Shown piece by piece: positions 41,504-50,979 of a stretch of DNA of 64,000 nt. Positions within the stretch are counted from its first letter, which is position 1; each line of letters starts with the position of its first letter. Origin of the DNA: Mycolicibacterium psychrotolerans. GTDB lineage: Bacteria; Actinomycetota; Actinomycetes; Mycobacteriales; Mycobacteriaceae. The position numbers and the translations under genes were made by a program. Location: the NCBI RefSeq assembly GCF_010729305.1, contig NZ_AP022574.1, positions 124,001-188,000 on the forward strand, in the 5' to 3' direction. Under the pieces are notes generated by a model that was not told the origin of the DNA, did no database searches, and saw only the letters and a program-made list of their open reading frames with translations.

Positions 41504-42511
41504 TCAGCCGTGCCGATTGATCGTGTAGTCGACCAGCGCGGCCAGCGCTTGGCGGCCGGGCCCGTCGGGCAGCGCGGCGAGTTCCTCCTCGGCCTGCCGG
41601 GCGTACCCGGCCACCGTCTCCTTGGCCCTCGTGATGCCCTGCGAGGAGCGCAACAGCCGCAGCGCCTCGGCCACGTCGGCGTCGTTGTCGAGGGGGCGGG
41701 CCAGCAGTTCCCGCAGCCGGTCGGCCTCGGGCCCCGTCTCCCGCAGCGCGTAGAGCACCGGCAGCGTGTGCACGCCCTCCCGCAGATCGGTGCCGGGCAC
41801 CTTGCCGGACTCGTCGGGGTCGCTGTCGATGTCGATGATGTCGTCGGAGATCTGGAACGCGGTGCCCACGATCCCGCCGAGCCGGCTCAACCGCTCGATC
41901 TGGTCCTCGTCCGCGCCGGAGAACGTCGCACCGAAGCGGCCCGACGCCGCGATCAGGCAGGCCGTCTTCTCGTAGACCACCTTCAGGTAGTGCTCGACCT
42001 CGTCGACGTGCTCGGCGACCCCGCGGGTCTCCCGCATCTGGCCCGTGACCAGCAGCGCGAAGGTGTCGGCGATGATCCGCACGGCATCCGGGCCCAGCCT
42101 GCTGACCAGACGCGACGCCGTCGCGAACAGGTAATCCCCCGCCAGGATCGCGATGTTGTTGCCCCACCGGGCGTTGGCGCTGACCGCCCCGCGACGCACC
42201 TGGGCCTCGTCCATCACGTCGTCGTGATACAGCGTCGCCAGGTGCACGAGCTCGATGACGGCGCCGGCGACGGTGACCTGCCAGGCGTCCGGTTCCGGCC
42301 CGAGCTGGGCCGACAGCACCGTGAAGAGCGGGCGGAACCGCTTGCCACCGGCTTCGAACAGATGGGTGACGGCCTCGGCCATCAACTCGTCGGCGCGGCC
42401 GAGCTCCTCCGACATGAGCGTCTCGATCCGGGCCACTCCGTCACGGACGTCCTGGGCGAACTCGGCATCGCCGAAGTCCACTCCCGCCACCACGTTCGCC
42501 GGTGTCCTCAC
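41504..42511 (-). CDS. grcC1: polyprenyl diphosphate synthase
   Basis: A 335-residue all-helical trans-prenyltransferase, building the isoprenoid chain probably used for menaquinone. The first Asp-rich motif is in YHDDVMDE near residue 96 and the second in ISDDIIDID near 220; GGKRFRP near 60 is the usual substrate-binding motif. The GTG at 42511 gives the same length as M. tuberculosis GrcC1 (Rv0562). It diverges from menJ with only 21 bp between starts, so their promoters overlap. Confidence 0.92.
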   Translation of the reverse strand: MRTPANVVAGVDFGDAEFAQDVRDGVARIETLMSEELGRADELMAEAVTHLFEAGGKRFRPLFTVLSAQLGPEPDAWQVTVAGAVIELVHLATLYHDDVMDEAQVRRGAVSANARWGNNIAILAGDYLFATASRLVSRLGPDAVRIIADTFALLVTGQMRETRGVAEHVDEVEHYLKVVYEKTACLIAASGRFGATFSGADEDQIERLSRLGGIVGTAFQISDDIIDIDSDPDESGKVPGTDLREGVHTLPVLYALRETGPEADRLRELLARPLDNDADVAEALRLLRSSQGITRAKETVAGYARQAEEELAALPDGPGRQALAALVDYTINRHG

Positions 42512-42532
42512 ACAGCCAACATACTGGGAGCC

Positions 42533-43753
42533 ATGGAGACGAGCGCTGATGTGGTGGTCGTCGGCGCCGGGCCTGCCGGTTCGTCGGCCGCGGCGTGGGC
42601 CGCGCGCGCCGGGCGCGAGGTGCTGGTCATCGACTCGGCGTCGTTCCCCCGTGACAAGGCGTGCGGCGACGGCCTGACCCCGCGGGCGGTGGCCGAGATG
42701 CGGCGGCTGGGCCTCGGGAAGTGGCTGGACGGCCGGATCACCCACCACGGCCTGCGCATGTCGGGCTTCGGCGCCGACGTGGAGATCCCGTGGCCGGGCC
42801 GGTCGTTCCCGCCGCTGTCCAGCGCGGTGCCACGCACCGAACTCGACGAGCGCATCCGGCTGGTGGCCGTCGACGACGGCGCCAAGATGAAGTTGGGCGT
42901 CAAAGCGGTTGACGTGCAGCGCGACTCGACCGGCCGGGTGTCCGCGGTGGTCCTCGACTCCGGCGAGGTGGTGCGCTGCGCCGACCTGATCGTCGCCGAC
43001 GGGGCACGCTCGACGCTGGGCCGGGCGCTGGGCCGCGAGTGGCACAAGGACACCGTCTACGGCGTCGCGATCCGCGGCTACATCGCCACCCCGCGGCACG
43101 ATGAACCGTGGATCACGTCGCACCTGGAGCTGCGCTCCCCGGCGGGCGAGGTGCTGCCCGGCTACGGCTGGATCTTTCCGCTGGGTACCGGTGAGGTGAA
43201 CATCGGCGTCGGCGCGCTGGCGACGTCCAAGCGGCCCGCCGATGCCGCGCTGCGTCCGCTGATGAACCACTACACCGCGCTGCGCCGCGACGAGTGGGGC
43301 TTCGACGGGGATCCCCGGGCGGGCCGCTCGGCGCTGCTGCCCATGGGCGGCGCGGTGTCCGGGGTGGCCGGGCCGAACTGGATGCTGATCGGGGACGCCG
43401 CGGCGTGCGTGAACCCGCTCAACGGCGAGGGCATCGACTACGGGCTGGAGACCGGGCGGCTGGCCGCGTCGATGCTGGGCTCGGGCGACTACTCGCAGGC
43501 CTGGCCCGCGGTGTTGCACGCGCACTACGCGCGCGGGTTCTCGATCGCGCGCCGGCTGGCACTGCTGCTGACGTTCCCCCGATTCCTGCCTGCGACGGGG
43601 CCGGTTGCGATGCGGTCGTCGGCGTTGATGACGGTGGCGGTGCGGGTGATGGGCAACTTCGTCACCGACGAGGACGAGGACGTGGTGGCGCGGGTGTGGC
43701 GCGGCGCAGGCCGGCTGTCCGGCCGCGTGGACGCCCGCCGCCCGTTCACGTGA
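42533..43753 (+). CDS. menJ: menaquinone isoprenyl reductase MenJ (geranylgeranyl-reductase family)
   Basis: A 406-residue FAD-dependent reductase. The N-terminal dinucleotide motif is VVVGAGPAGSSAA, then the geranylgeranyl-reductase motif DKACGDGLTPRA near residue 40, and MLIGDAAACVNPLNGEGIDYG near residue 285. Its M. tuberculosis homologue Rv0561c reduces the beta-isoprene unit of menaquinone-9. The ATG at 42533 follows CTGGGAG. Confidence 0.92.
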   Translation: METSADVVVVGAGPAGSSAAAWAARAGREVLVIDSASFPRDKACGDGLTPRAVAEMRRLGLGKWLDGRITHHGLRMSGFGADVEIPWPGRSFPPLSSAVPRTELDERIRLVAVDDGAKMKLGVKAVDVQRDSTGRVSAVVLDSGEVVRCADLIVADGARSTLGRALGREWHKDTVYGVAIRGYIATPRHDEPWITSHLELRSPAGEVLPGYGWIFPLGTGEVNIGVGALATSKRPADAALRPLMNHYTALRRDEWGFDGDPRAGRSALLPMGGAVSGVAGPNWMLIGDAAACVNPLNGEGIDYGLETGRLAASMLGSGDYSQAWPAVLHAHYARGFSIARRLALLLTFPRFLPATGPVAMRSSALMTVAVRVMGNFVTDEDEDVVARVWRGAGRLSGRVDARRPFT

Positions 43754-44172
43754 GCGTGAGCGTGACGTCCGTGTACCGGGCGCCGATGCGGTCGCGCCGC
43801 GACGACATCGATCCCCACCTGGCCGTCGAGCGGGCGCTGCGGGCGGGTGTATGCGGGTTCGGTCGCGTCGGCGTTCCGGAGCGGCGGGTGGAGCGTTTCG
43901 CCGAGGTGGCCGACGGGTCGTTCGTGTGGACCCGCGACAGCGACGGACTGTTCTGGCTGGGTCGGCTGACCGGACCGTACTTCTACGACGCCGCTGGCGA
44001 AGGCGTCGACCTCGTGCACGTGCGGCCGTGTCGCTGGCGCGACGAGCCGCTCGTCGAGAAGCGTTGTCCTGCAGCGGTCCTCGCGACGTTCGCCCGAGGC
44101 GGACGGAACTTTCAGCAGATCCACGACGCAGGCGTCGGCTCGGAGTCGGCGCGCGTGTGGGAGCAGGGCTAG
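43750..44172 (+). CDS. hypothetical protein coupled to menJ
   Basis: A 140-residue protein without a family that I can name. The GTG start at 43750 overlaps the menJ stop by 4 bp. Visible features are a basic N-terminus, a beta-rich middle (SFVWTRDSDGLFWLGRLTGPYFYD) and a conserved-looking end (RGGRNFQQIHDAG). The middle resembles the small PUA/EVE-like barrels found in some DNA-modification proteins, but this is a weak impression. It overlaps the convergent esterase gene by 4 bp. Confidence 0.6.
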   Translation: MSVSVTSVYRAPMRSRRDDIDPHLAVERALRAGVCGFGRVGVPERRVERFAEVADGSFVWTRDSDGLFWLGRLTGPYFYDAAGEGVDLVHVRPCRWRDEPLVEKRCPAAVLATFARGGRNFQQIHDAGVGSESARVWEQG

Positions 44173-45233
44173 CGGGGGCTCAACGAGTGGGCGAACCCGC
44201 TGACGTCGCGGACGCTGGCGGCGAACACTTCCGGCATGGCGCTCGCCAGCAACAGATCTCCCCCGTGGCACGTGCCTGCCACCACCCGCCCGACCGTGGG
44301 CACGCCCGCCCGCAGCAGCCTGCGGTAGTAGTGCAGCCCCTCGTCGCGTAGCGGGTCGAGTTCGTTGACCGAGATGACATGCGTTGGCAGGCCGGTCAAT
44401 TCGTCATCGGTCGCCACGTACGCCCAGCACGCCGCGTCGTCGACATGGCGCCCGTCGGGATCGTAGAGCGAGCCGAGGATGGCCAATTGCTCACGGCCGA
44501 TGAAGTATTCGTCGTTCTCCTCCAGCGACGGCAGGTCGCCGCTCCGGTCGAGCCACCGGTTGGAGATGAACGGGCACTGCGCGTAGAAGCCCGCGATGCC
44601 GTCGATCCACCCCTCGCGTTTCGCCTTGTGCGCCAACGTCAGCGTCAGGTTTCCACCGCCGGATTCTCCGGACACCACGATGTGGCTGACGCCGAGTTCG
44701 CCGCGCTGCTCGTCGACCCAGCGCGCCGCCGACGCGCAGTCGTTGAGCCCCGCCGGGTAGGGATGCGGGCCGAGTTTGCCGCCGGAGTTGCGGAATTCGA
44801 CGCCGACGACCACGAGGCCCGTCGCGGCCAGATGCTCGCGCAGCCGGATGTAGGGCACGTCGGCGGCGCTGGCGATCGCCATGCCGCCGCCGTGCAGATG
44901 CACGATCGCCGGCAGCGGGCCGGCCGCATCGGCGGGCCGGCTGACGAAGAGCGTGATGTCGTTGCCGTCGGCACCGGTGATCGTCGTCGTGGTGGTCGTG
45001 ACCCCGGCGGGCGGTGCGACGTCCTCTGCGAGGGCGTCGAAGATGGCGCCCATGCCCTGTTCGCTCATGGTCGCGAAGGCGAGGCGCTGCTCCAGCGGCG
45101 AGTCGACGCTCAGGCCGGACGCGGGCAATCGTTCCGTCAGACCGAACGCGGCCAGCGCGGCGACCATGCGCGGATCGGAGCGCGGGTCGGTGGCGAGGGT
45201 GGCATTGGGATCGGCGTGGCGTCCGTGCAGCAT
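44169..45233 (-). CDS. hormone-sensitive-lipase-type esterase
   Basis: A 354-residue alpha/beta hydrolase of the HSL/LipN group. The oxyanion motif HLHGGGMA is near residue 114, the nucleophile elbow VSGESGGGN near 186, Asp in NELDPLRDE and His in GTCHGGD. It has a cap-like N-terminal region and no signal peptide. It probably hydrolyses short to medium acyl esters. I start at the ATG at 45233 (MLHGRH). The 122-bp gap to menG shows nothing recognisable. Confidence 0.85.
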   Translation of the reverse strand: MLHGRHADPNATLATDPRSDPRMVAALAAFGLTERLPASGLSVDSPLEQRLAFATMSEQGMGAIFDALAEDVAPPAGVTTTTTTITGADGNDITLFVSRPADAAGPLPAIVHLHGGGMAIASAADVPYIRLREHLAATGLVVVGVEFRNSGGKLGPHPYPAGLNDCASAARWVDEQRGELGVSHIVVSGESGGGNLTLTLAHKAKREGWIDGIAGFYAQCPFISNRWLDRSGDLPSLEENDEYFIGREQLAILGSLYDPDGRHVDDAACWAYVATDDELTGLPTHVISVNELDPLRDEGLHYYRRLLRAGVPTVGRVVAGTCHGGDLLLASAMPEVFAASVRDVSGFAHSLSPR

Positions 45234-45355
45234 GGACGTGACGACTAACGCCGACGCGCGTGCAGCGAGGCAGCTTTCGCGGGGCGCGAACGCGCGCAGA
45301 GGTACGCGTAACGCGGCGTGTCCACGTGCAAACACGCGCGCTCGCGGAAAAGCGG

Positions 45356-46042
45356 CTAGGGCTTGGTGGCGGCGTGCAGCGCCACGATGCCGCCGGTCAG
45401 GTTGCGCCAGGCGACATCGGTCCAGCCGGCGGCCTCGATGCGACGGGCCAGCTCGGCCTGATCGGGCCACGCGCGGATGGACTCGGCCAGATAGACGTAG
45501 GCGTCAGGGTTCGACGACACCGCGCGGGCCATCGCGGGCAGCGCCTTCATCAGGTACTCCTTGTACACCGTCGCGAACGGTCCGTTCGTCGGCGTGGAGA
45601 ACTCACAGACCACCAGCCGGCCGCCCGGCCGCGTCACGCGCGCCATCTCCCGCAGCCCGGCCACGTGGTCCACCACGTTGCGCAACCCGAAGCTGATCGT
45701 CACCGCGTCGAACACACCGTCACCGAACGGCAGCTTGGTCGCATCGCCGGCCACCTTCGGCACCGGCCGCGCCGCGCCCGCCGCCAGCATGCCGACCGAG
45801 AAGTCCGCCGCCACACACCACGCCCCCGACGCGGCCAGCTCCACCGTCGACACCGCCGTGCCTGCCGCCAGGTCGAGCACCTTGTCGCCGGACGCGATGC
45901 CCAGCGCTTGCCGGGTGGCCCGCCGCCAGAACCGGTCCTGCCCCAGCGAGAGCACGGTGTTGGTCAGGTCGTAGCGCCGCGCCACGCCGTCGAACATCGA
46001 CGCCACCTCATGGGGGTCCTTCTCCAGCGACGCGCGGTTCAC
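45356..46042 (-). CDS. menG: demethylmenaquinone methyltransferase
   Basis: A 228-residue UbiE/MenG methyltransferase performing the last step of menaquinone synthesis, SAM-dependent C-methylation. Landmarks are [21 protein letters not shown] near 16-36, the SAM motif [12 protein letters not shown] near 55, the family signature [16 protein letters not shown] near 120 and [15 protein letters not shown]. In M. tuberculosis the gene is annotated menH or ubiE (Rv0558). It completes a scattered menC-menD-menG set on one strand. Confidence 0.94.
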   Translation of the reverse strand: MNRASLEKDPHEVASMFDGVARRYDLTNTVLSLGQDRFWRRATRQALGIASGDKVLDLAAGTAVSTVELAASGAWCVAADFSVGMLAAGAARPVPKVAGDATKLPFGDGVFDAVTISFGLRNVVDHVAGLREMARVTRPGGRLVVCEFSTPTNGPFATVYKEYLMKALPAMARAVSSNPDAYVYLAESIRAWPDQAELARRIEAAGWTDVAWRNLTGGIVALHAATKP

Positions 46043-46136
46043 AGGGCCGAACGTATCACCGGCCCCGCCTGGCAGGTTGCTGTGCAGATCCAGGCCCCGG
46101 GAATGCCCGCGGGGGTCGACGGCCTTGACCTAGGGC

Positions 46137-46961
46137 ATGAGTGAAAAAGTCTGGTTCATCACCGGTGCGTCGCGCGGCTTCGGGCGCGAGTGGACGATCG
46201 CGGCGCTCGAGCGCGGCGACAAGGTCGCCGCCACCGCGCGTGACCTGTCCACCCTCGACGACCTCGCCGCCAAGTACGGCGACGCGCTGCTGCCGATCCG
46301 TCTCGACGTCACCGACCGCGAGGCCGACTTCGCCGCCGTCCAGCAGGCCCATCAGCACTTCGGCCGGCTCGACGTCGTGGTCAACAACGCCGGCTACGGA
46401 CAGTTCGGCTTCATCGAGGAGCTCTCCGAGCAGGAGGCCCGCGATCAGATCGAGACGAACGTGTTCGGGGCGCTGTGGGTCACCCAGGCGGCGCTTCCCC
46501 TCCTGCGCGCCCAGCGCAGCGGGCACATCATCCAGGTGTCCTCGATCGGCGGCATCACCGCGTTCCCCAACGTCGGCATCTACCACGCCTCGAAGTGGGC
46601 GGTGGAGGGCTTCTCGCAGGCGCTGGCCCAGGAAGTCGCCGAGTTCGGCGTGCACGTCACGCTGGTTGAGCCGGGCGGTTTCTCGACCGACTGGGCAGGC
46701 CCGTCGGCCAAGCACGCCGCCGAGTTGCCCGACTACGCGGAGATCCACGCCAACGCCGCGAAGGCGCGGGCGTCGCGTTCGGCTCAGCCGGGCGATCCGA
46801 CGGCCTCGGCGCGGGCGATCCTCAAGGTCGTCGACGCCGCCGAGCCGCCGCTGCGGGTGTTCTTCGGAGAGCTGCCGCTGCAGCTGGCCAAGGCGGACTA
46901 CGAGAAGCGGCTGGCCACCTGGGAACAGTGGCAACCGGTCGCCGTCGAAGCGCAGGGCTGA
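46137..46961 (+). CDS. short-chain dehydrogenase/reductase
   Basis: A 274-residue classical SDR. The nucleotide motif TGASRGFG lies at about 9-16, NNAGYGQ near 83, catalytic Ser in VSSIGG and YHASK near 148-152. The long C-terminal part (LPDYAEI onwards) is typical of SDRs related to retinol or ketoreductases; the substrate is unknown. It is an insertion on the opposite strand within the mgtA-menG block relative to M. tuberculosis. Confidence 0.88.
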   Translation: MSEKVWFITGASRGFGREWTIAALERGDKVAATARDLSTLDDLAAKYGDALLPIRLDVTDREADFAAVQQAHQHFGRLDVVVNNAGYGQFGFIEELSEQEARDQIETNVFGALWVTQAALPLLRAQRSGHIIQVSSIGGITAFPNVGIYHASKWAVEGFSQALAQEVAEFGVHVTLVEPGGFSTDWAGPSAKHAAELPDYAEIHANAAKARASRSAQPGDPTASARAILKVVDAAEPPLRVFFGELPLQLAKADYEKRLATWEQWQPVAVEAQG

Positions 46962-46962
46962 G

Positions 46963-47589
46963 TCAGATCGCGGCGAGCTCGGCCATGCCGCGCTCGCCGA
47001 CGATCTCGACGTCCTTGAGCCGCAACGACACTCGCTGACCGAACTCCTCGACCGCATCGAGTCCGACCGACGCCCACTCGAACCAGGGACCGATCTGGTC
47101 GTCGGTCTCGAGACGCAGCATGGTGGTCGTCGCGCCGGTTGTGGCCGGATCGAATTCGACGACGCAGTGGCCGCCGTCGCGCAGCAAGGCGCGGCACCGG
47201 TTGAACAGCCGCAGCGGATCCCCGCCGATGCCGACATTGCCGTCGGCCAGCAGCACCGTCTGCCACCAGCCCTCGCGCGGCACCGTGTCGAACACGTCGC
47301 CGCGCAGCGCCTTGGCCCCCCGCTGCTCGGCCAGGTGCACCGCGACCGCCGATTGGTCGATGCCGACCGCGGGGACGCCCTGCCGGGTCAGCCACGCCAC
47401 GAACCGGCCCGGCCCGCATGCCAGGTCGACGGTCGGGCCCTCACAGCGGGCCGCCAGCGCGGCGTCGAACAGATCGTCGTCGCAATCGCCCAGCCACCTG
47501 TCGACGGGCAGCACCCGAGTCTGATAGTCGGCGCCGCGGATCCAACATCGCTGACCGGAGAGCGCGGCCTCGTACAGGGCACCGATCAT
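46963..47589 (-). CDS. class I SAM-dependent methyltransferase
   Basis: A 208-residue methyltransferase. Motif I is VDLACGPGRFVAWL near residue 52, an acidic SAM ribose ligand lies in VGIDQSAVAV and the post-I region reads ALRGDVFDTVP. The start is taken at the ATG at 47589 (MIGALYE); an in-frame codon farther upstream would add 18 unconserved-looking residues. Substrate unknown. The 129-bp gap upstream holds nothing recognisable. Confidence 0.8.
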   Translation of the reverse strand: MIGALYEAALSGQRCWIRGADYQTRVLPVDRWLGDCDDDLFDAALAARCEGPTVDLACGPGRFVAWLTRQGVPAVGIDQSAVAVHLAEQRGAKALRGDVFDTVPREGWWQTVLLADGNVGIGGDPLRLFNRCRALLRDGGHCVVEFDPATTGATTTMLRLETDDQIGPWFEWASVGLDAVEEFGQRVSLRLKDVEIVGERGMAELAAI

Positions 47590-47718
47590 GGGATTCTCGC
47601 TCTCCGCTGAGCCGCCGACACATCGCTGTGCCGCCGTACCCACAGCAGCAGAGCCTCGATTTCTGTACCCGCCCGAAAAACCGGCAAACCCTCGGACCGC
47701 TCGGCCAATCCGCGGTCG

Positions 47719-48552
47719 TCAGCCGAATTCGAGCAGGGTGTAGGCGCCGCGGTAGTTCCTCGTCGGCTTCCACGCCCAGAACGCGGGGAAGACCCGGTCG
47801 AAGAAGACGCCGCGCCCGCGCGGCATCGGCAAGTCGTGCACGGCGGTGATCCCCGGCACCGTGTCGGCCAACGCGGCCAGCTGCGCGGCCGACACGCTGA
47901 ACGGCATCGGCGGCACCCGGTAGCGCGCGGACGAGCGCATGCCTTTCGGCGCCAGCTTGTTCACCATCACCGGCGGCAGATCGAAGATCATCTGGCCGCC
48001 CGGGAACCGGCGCGCGCAGGCAGTGATCAGGCTCATCGCCTCGTCGGGCTGCAGGTACATCAGCAGGCCCTCGGCGGTGATGACCACGCCCGAAGTGGTG
48101 TCGACCGCGTCCATCCAGCTGTGGTCGAGCACCGACTGCGCGAGCATGATGATGCGCGGCGAGGGCGGGAGCAGACGTCTGCGCAACTCGATGACCGGTT
48201 CGAGATCGATGGACAGCCAACGAAATCGGTGATCGGGCAGTGTCGCGTCGAGCCGCCAGAAGGTGGTCTGCAGCCCCTCGGCGAGGGCGACGACCGTGGC
48301 CGAGGGATGCGTCGAGAGGTAGGCCGCGATCGCGCGGTCGAACGCCAGTGAGCGCAGCGCCATCTCCTGGCCCTTGCGGCGGCCGAACTTGTCGAAGTCG
48401 AAGTCGATCGCATCGACCAGGCGGACCGCCATCGGGTCGTCGATGATGGCGTCCGGATGCCGCGCCTGGTGCGCTCGTCCGTTCAGCGTCAGAAGAGCCG
48501 TTTCGGAGACACCAGCCAGTGAGCCGGCGTCGATCTTCCGCTCGGGATGCAC
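47719..48552 (-). CDS. LCM-type SAM-dependent methyltransferase
   Basis: A 277-residue protein of the leucine carboxyl methyltransferase-like family, which in actinobacteria acts on small molecules. Seen are GVSETALLTLNGRAHQARHPD near the start, VVALAEGLQTTFWRLD (motif I region, with the usual Gly partly replaced), then VVITAEGLLMYL and FDLPPVMVN. It lies between mgtA and a second methyltransferase gene. Substrate unknown. Confidence 0.83.
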   Translation of the reverse strand: MHPERKIDAGSLAGVSETALLTLNGRAHQARHPDAIIDDPMAVRLVDAIDFDFDKFGRRKGQEMALRSLAFDRAIAAYLSTHPSATVVALAEGLQTTFWRLDATLPDHRFRWLSIDLEPVIELRRRLLPPSPRIIMLAQSVLDHSWMDAVDTTSGVVITAEGLLMYLQPDEAMSLITACARRFPGGQMIFDLPPVMVNKLAPKGMRSSARYRVPPMPFSVSAAQLAALADTVPGITAVHDLPMPRGRGVFFDRVFPAFWAWKPTRNYRGAYTLLEFG

Positions 48553-48561
48553 CCGATCAAA

Positions 48562-49689
48562 TTACGCGGCCCGCGCCCCGCGCCTGCCGGCCACGTCGTC
48601 GTAGTGGCCGAGGAGTTCGTCGCAGATGACCGGCCACGTGCGGCCCAGCACACTGCGCCGCGCCGCCACCGCATAGCGGCGCCGCTCGGCGACGAGGTGG
48701 TCCACCGACGCCGACAACCGGTCGGCGAACTCGGCGACGGGCAGCAGCAGCCCGGTGCGGTACGGGACGACCAGGTCGCGCGGGCCGCCCGCGTCGGGCG
48801 CGATGACCGGTACGCCGGAGGCCATCGCTTCCTGCACCGCCTGGCAGAACGTCTCGTGCTCGCCGGGGTGGACGAACACGTCCATGCTGGCGTAGGCCGC
48901 CGCGAGTTCGGGGCCGTAGAGCGCGCCGGTGAAGATCGCCCTCGGCAGCGCTGCCTCCAGCTTCGGCCGGTCGACCCCGTCCCCGACCACGACGACCTGC
49001 AGGTCGTCACGCCCGGCCAGCACCGCGAGCCGTTCCACGTGCTTCTCCGGCGCCAGCCGGCCGACGAACCCGACGACCGGCTTACCCTCCGGCGACCACG
49101 ACCGGTGCAACCGCTCGTCGCGCGCCGACGGGGCGAAGCCGGTCACGTCCACCCCGCGGGACCACTTGTGCACCCGCGGAACGCCATGGCTGACAAGGTC
49201 TTCCATCGCCGCGGTGGACGGCGCGAGCGTGCGGTCGGCCTTGCTGTGCAGGCGCCGGGTCCAGGTCCACGCAGCACGGGACATCACGCCGACGCCGTAG
49301 CTCTGGGCGAACCCGGCGATGTCGGTCTGGAACACCGCGACGGTCGGCACCCCCAGATGCCGCGCGGCGTGCACCCCGCCCCAGCCCAGCAGCGCCGGAG
49401 AGGCCAGATGCACGACATCGGGGTCGAATCCGCGCAACACCCCCAACATCCGCGGCCGGGGAACGCCCAGCGGCAGCGAGGTCACCTTGGGGAACATCAT
49501 CGACGGCACCCGGTGCACCCGGATCCCGTCGTGCACCCTGTCGGCCGAGGGTTGGCCGCGCGGCGTGTCCGGCGCGATGACGAGCACCTCGTGCCCGGTG
49601 CGACGGAGATGCTCCATCACCCGAAGCACCGAGTTGGTGACGCCGTTGACATTCGGGAGGAACGATTCTGCGACGATGGCGACGCGCAC
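48562..49689 (-). CDS. mgtA: GDP-mannose-dependent alpha-mannosyltransferase MgtA
   Basis: A 375-residue GT4 glycosyltransferase. The N-terminus reads [19 protein letters not shown], the acceptor domain contains [15 protein letters not shown], and the donor domain has [12 protein letters not shown] and the EX7E motif in [13 protein letters not shown]. The M. tuberculosis homologue Rv0557 transfers mannose onto a glucuronosyl diacylglycerol to begin a lipomannan-like glycolipid. The GTG at 49689 gives the expected length. Confidence 0.9.
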   Translation of the reverse strand: MRVAIVAESFLPNVNGVTNSVLRVMEHLRRTGHEVLVIAPDTPRGQPSADRVHDGIRVHRVPSMMFPKVTSLPLGVPRPRMLGVLRGFDPDVVHLASPALLGWGGVHAARHLGVPTVAVFQTDIAGFAQSYGVGVMSRAAWTWTRRLHSKADRTLAPSTAAMEDLVSHGVPRVHKWSRGVDVTGFAPSARDERLHRSWSPEGKPVVGFVGRLAPEKHVERLAVLAGRDDLQVVVVGDGVDRPKLEAALPRAIFTGALYGPELAAAYASMDVFVHPGEHETFCQAVQEAMASGVPVIAPDAGGPRDLVVPYRTGLLLPVAEFADRLSASVDHLVAERRRYAVAARRSVLGRTWPVICDELLGHYDDVAGRRGARAA

Positions 49690-49780
49690 ACGACGACGGT
49701 GACATCGCCACCTGTCCCAGAGGTTGCCGACAGGGATATGTCGCACGAATTGCGCGTTCTGCGGCGTTATTCTTCACCGC

Positions 49781-50470
49781 ATGGGCAGAACGCGGACGGT
49801 GCTGGCTGTCGCGACGATCGGACTGATGGTCGGCGTCGTCGGCTGCTCGAAGGACGTCACGGGCACCGCCCGCCCCGATCCCGCCACGGCGCCGCTGGCC
49901 CTGTCCGACGATGGATTCGGCATCGTCGCCGGCTACGACGACGCCGACGCGCAGATCGAGATCTTCACCGAGCCGCAGTGCACCCACTGCCACGATCTGC
50001 AGCAGGATTTCGGGGACCAGATCGCCTACTACGTCACCGTGGGCGGGCTGCAGGTCACCTACCGCCCGCTGACGTTCCTCGACCAGGACACCGAAAGCGG
50101 ATATTCGGCGACGGTGGCCAACGCGATGTTCGTCGCCGCCGAACCGGCCGGTGACGCGACCACCACCGGCACCCAGTTCCAGCGCTTCGTCGAACAGCTG
50201 TGGGCGCAGCAGGATCCGGGCGGTCCGGCGTTCACCGGCGACGAGCTGCGCGACATCGCCAGGGGCGCAGGTCTGCCAGAAGCCGTGGCCGAGAGCGTGT
50301 CTCGCGACCAGGAGGCGGTCGACATCGCCGCGATGGAGGAGGCGAACTTCAGCCTGCTCTACGACACCGACCCGGTCAGCACCGGAACCCCGACGGTGGT
50401 CGACCTGAGGTCCGGCGAGAAGATCGACCTCACCGACGACGCCTGGCTCGATCAGCTCGTCGCGTCCTGA
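49781..50470 (+). CDS. DsbA-type thioredoxin-fold lipoprotein
   Basis: A 229-residue lipoprotein. The lipobox VVGC lies near residue 21. The mature domain is thioredoxin-like with EPQCTHCHDLQ (CxxC near 66-69) and a cis-Pro-type TGTPTVVDLR near the end. It probably oxidises or isomerises thiols of exported proteins. It is an insertion between the Rv0556-like and mgtA genes relative to M. tuberculosis, on the opposite strand, and overlaps the Rv0556-like gene end to end by 19 bp. Confidence 0.83.
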   Translation: MGRTRTVLAVATIGLMVGVVGCSKDVTGTARPDPATAPLALSDDGFGIVAGYDDADAQIEIFTEPQCTHCHDLQQDFGDQIAYYVTVGGLQVTYRPLTFLDQDTESGYSATVANAMFVAAEPAGDATTTGTQFQRFVEQLWAQQDPGGPAFTGDELRDIARGAGLPEAVAESVSRDQEAVDIAAMEEANFSLLYDTDPVSTGTPTVVDLRSGEKIDLTDDAWLDQLVAS

Positions 50471-50979
50471 GGCACCGCCTCGGAATCGATGCGGCGCTGC
50501 ACCAACGCGGTGACGCCCAGCGCGGCGCCGGCCACCAGCCATCCAACCACGGCGATCGAACCCGCGGGAATGATGGCCAGCGACGCGTCACGGTCCTGCA
50601 CGCGCACCAGATCCGGGTTGTTGGTGTCGTATTCGACGTAGATGCGCATGCCGTTCTCCAACTCGGAGGGATACAGCACGCCGAGCTCGGGCCGGTAGGT
50701 CACGCGGTCGGGCGTGACGAACTCGATCGTCGACCGCCGCGGGCCCGCGTCGAGGACGTTCGCCGCTGCCACGCCCATGTGCCGCTCGATCTGACGGTCG
50801 TTGCGCCACGCGCCGACGATCAGCAACACCGACTGCAGCGTCACCAGACAGGCCGCCACCACGATGCCGATGCGCACGCGCCGCAGGATCCGGCCGCGCC
50901 GCGTCTCCCCCGGCTCACCGTAGAGGTGCGGAATGACGAACTGCCACAACGCCTTCAGCCGAGCGAGCAGTGCGCTCAC
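50452..50979 (-). CDS. Rv0556-like two-helix membrane protein
   Basis: A 175-residue protein with two transmembrane helices (about 38-58 and 143-163) flanking an extracytoplasmic domain ([20 protein letters not shown], then [17 protein letters not shown]). This matches the DUF3592-like membrane proteins encoded beside menD in mycobacteria (Rv0556). Function unknown. The GTG at 50979 overlaps the menD stop by 4 bp. Confidence 0.8.
   Translation of the reverse strand: MSALLARLKALWQFVIPHLYGEPGETRRGRILRRVRIGIVVAACLVTLQSVLLIVGAWRNDRQIERHMGVAAANVLDAGPRRSTIEFVTPDRVTYRPELGVLYPSELENGMRIYVEYDTNNPDLVRVQDRDASLAIIPAGSIAVVGWLVAGAALGVTALVQRRIDSEAVPQDATS

Noticed and set aside
41009..42532. Plus-strand open frame leading into menJ
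   Set aside because: It is antisense to htpX and grcC1; the composition is that of a shadow frame and menJ has its own start at 42533.
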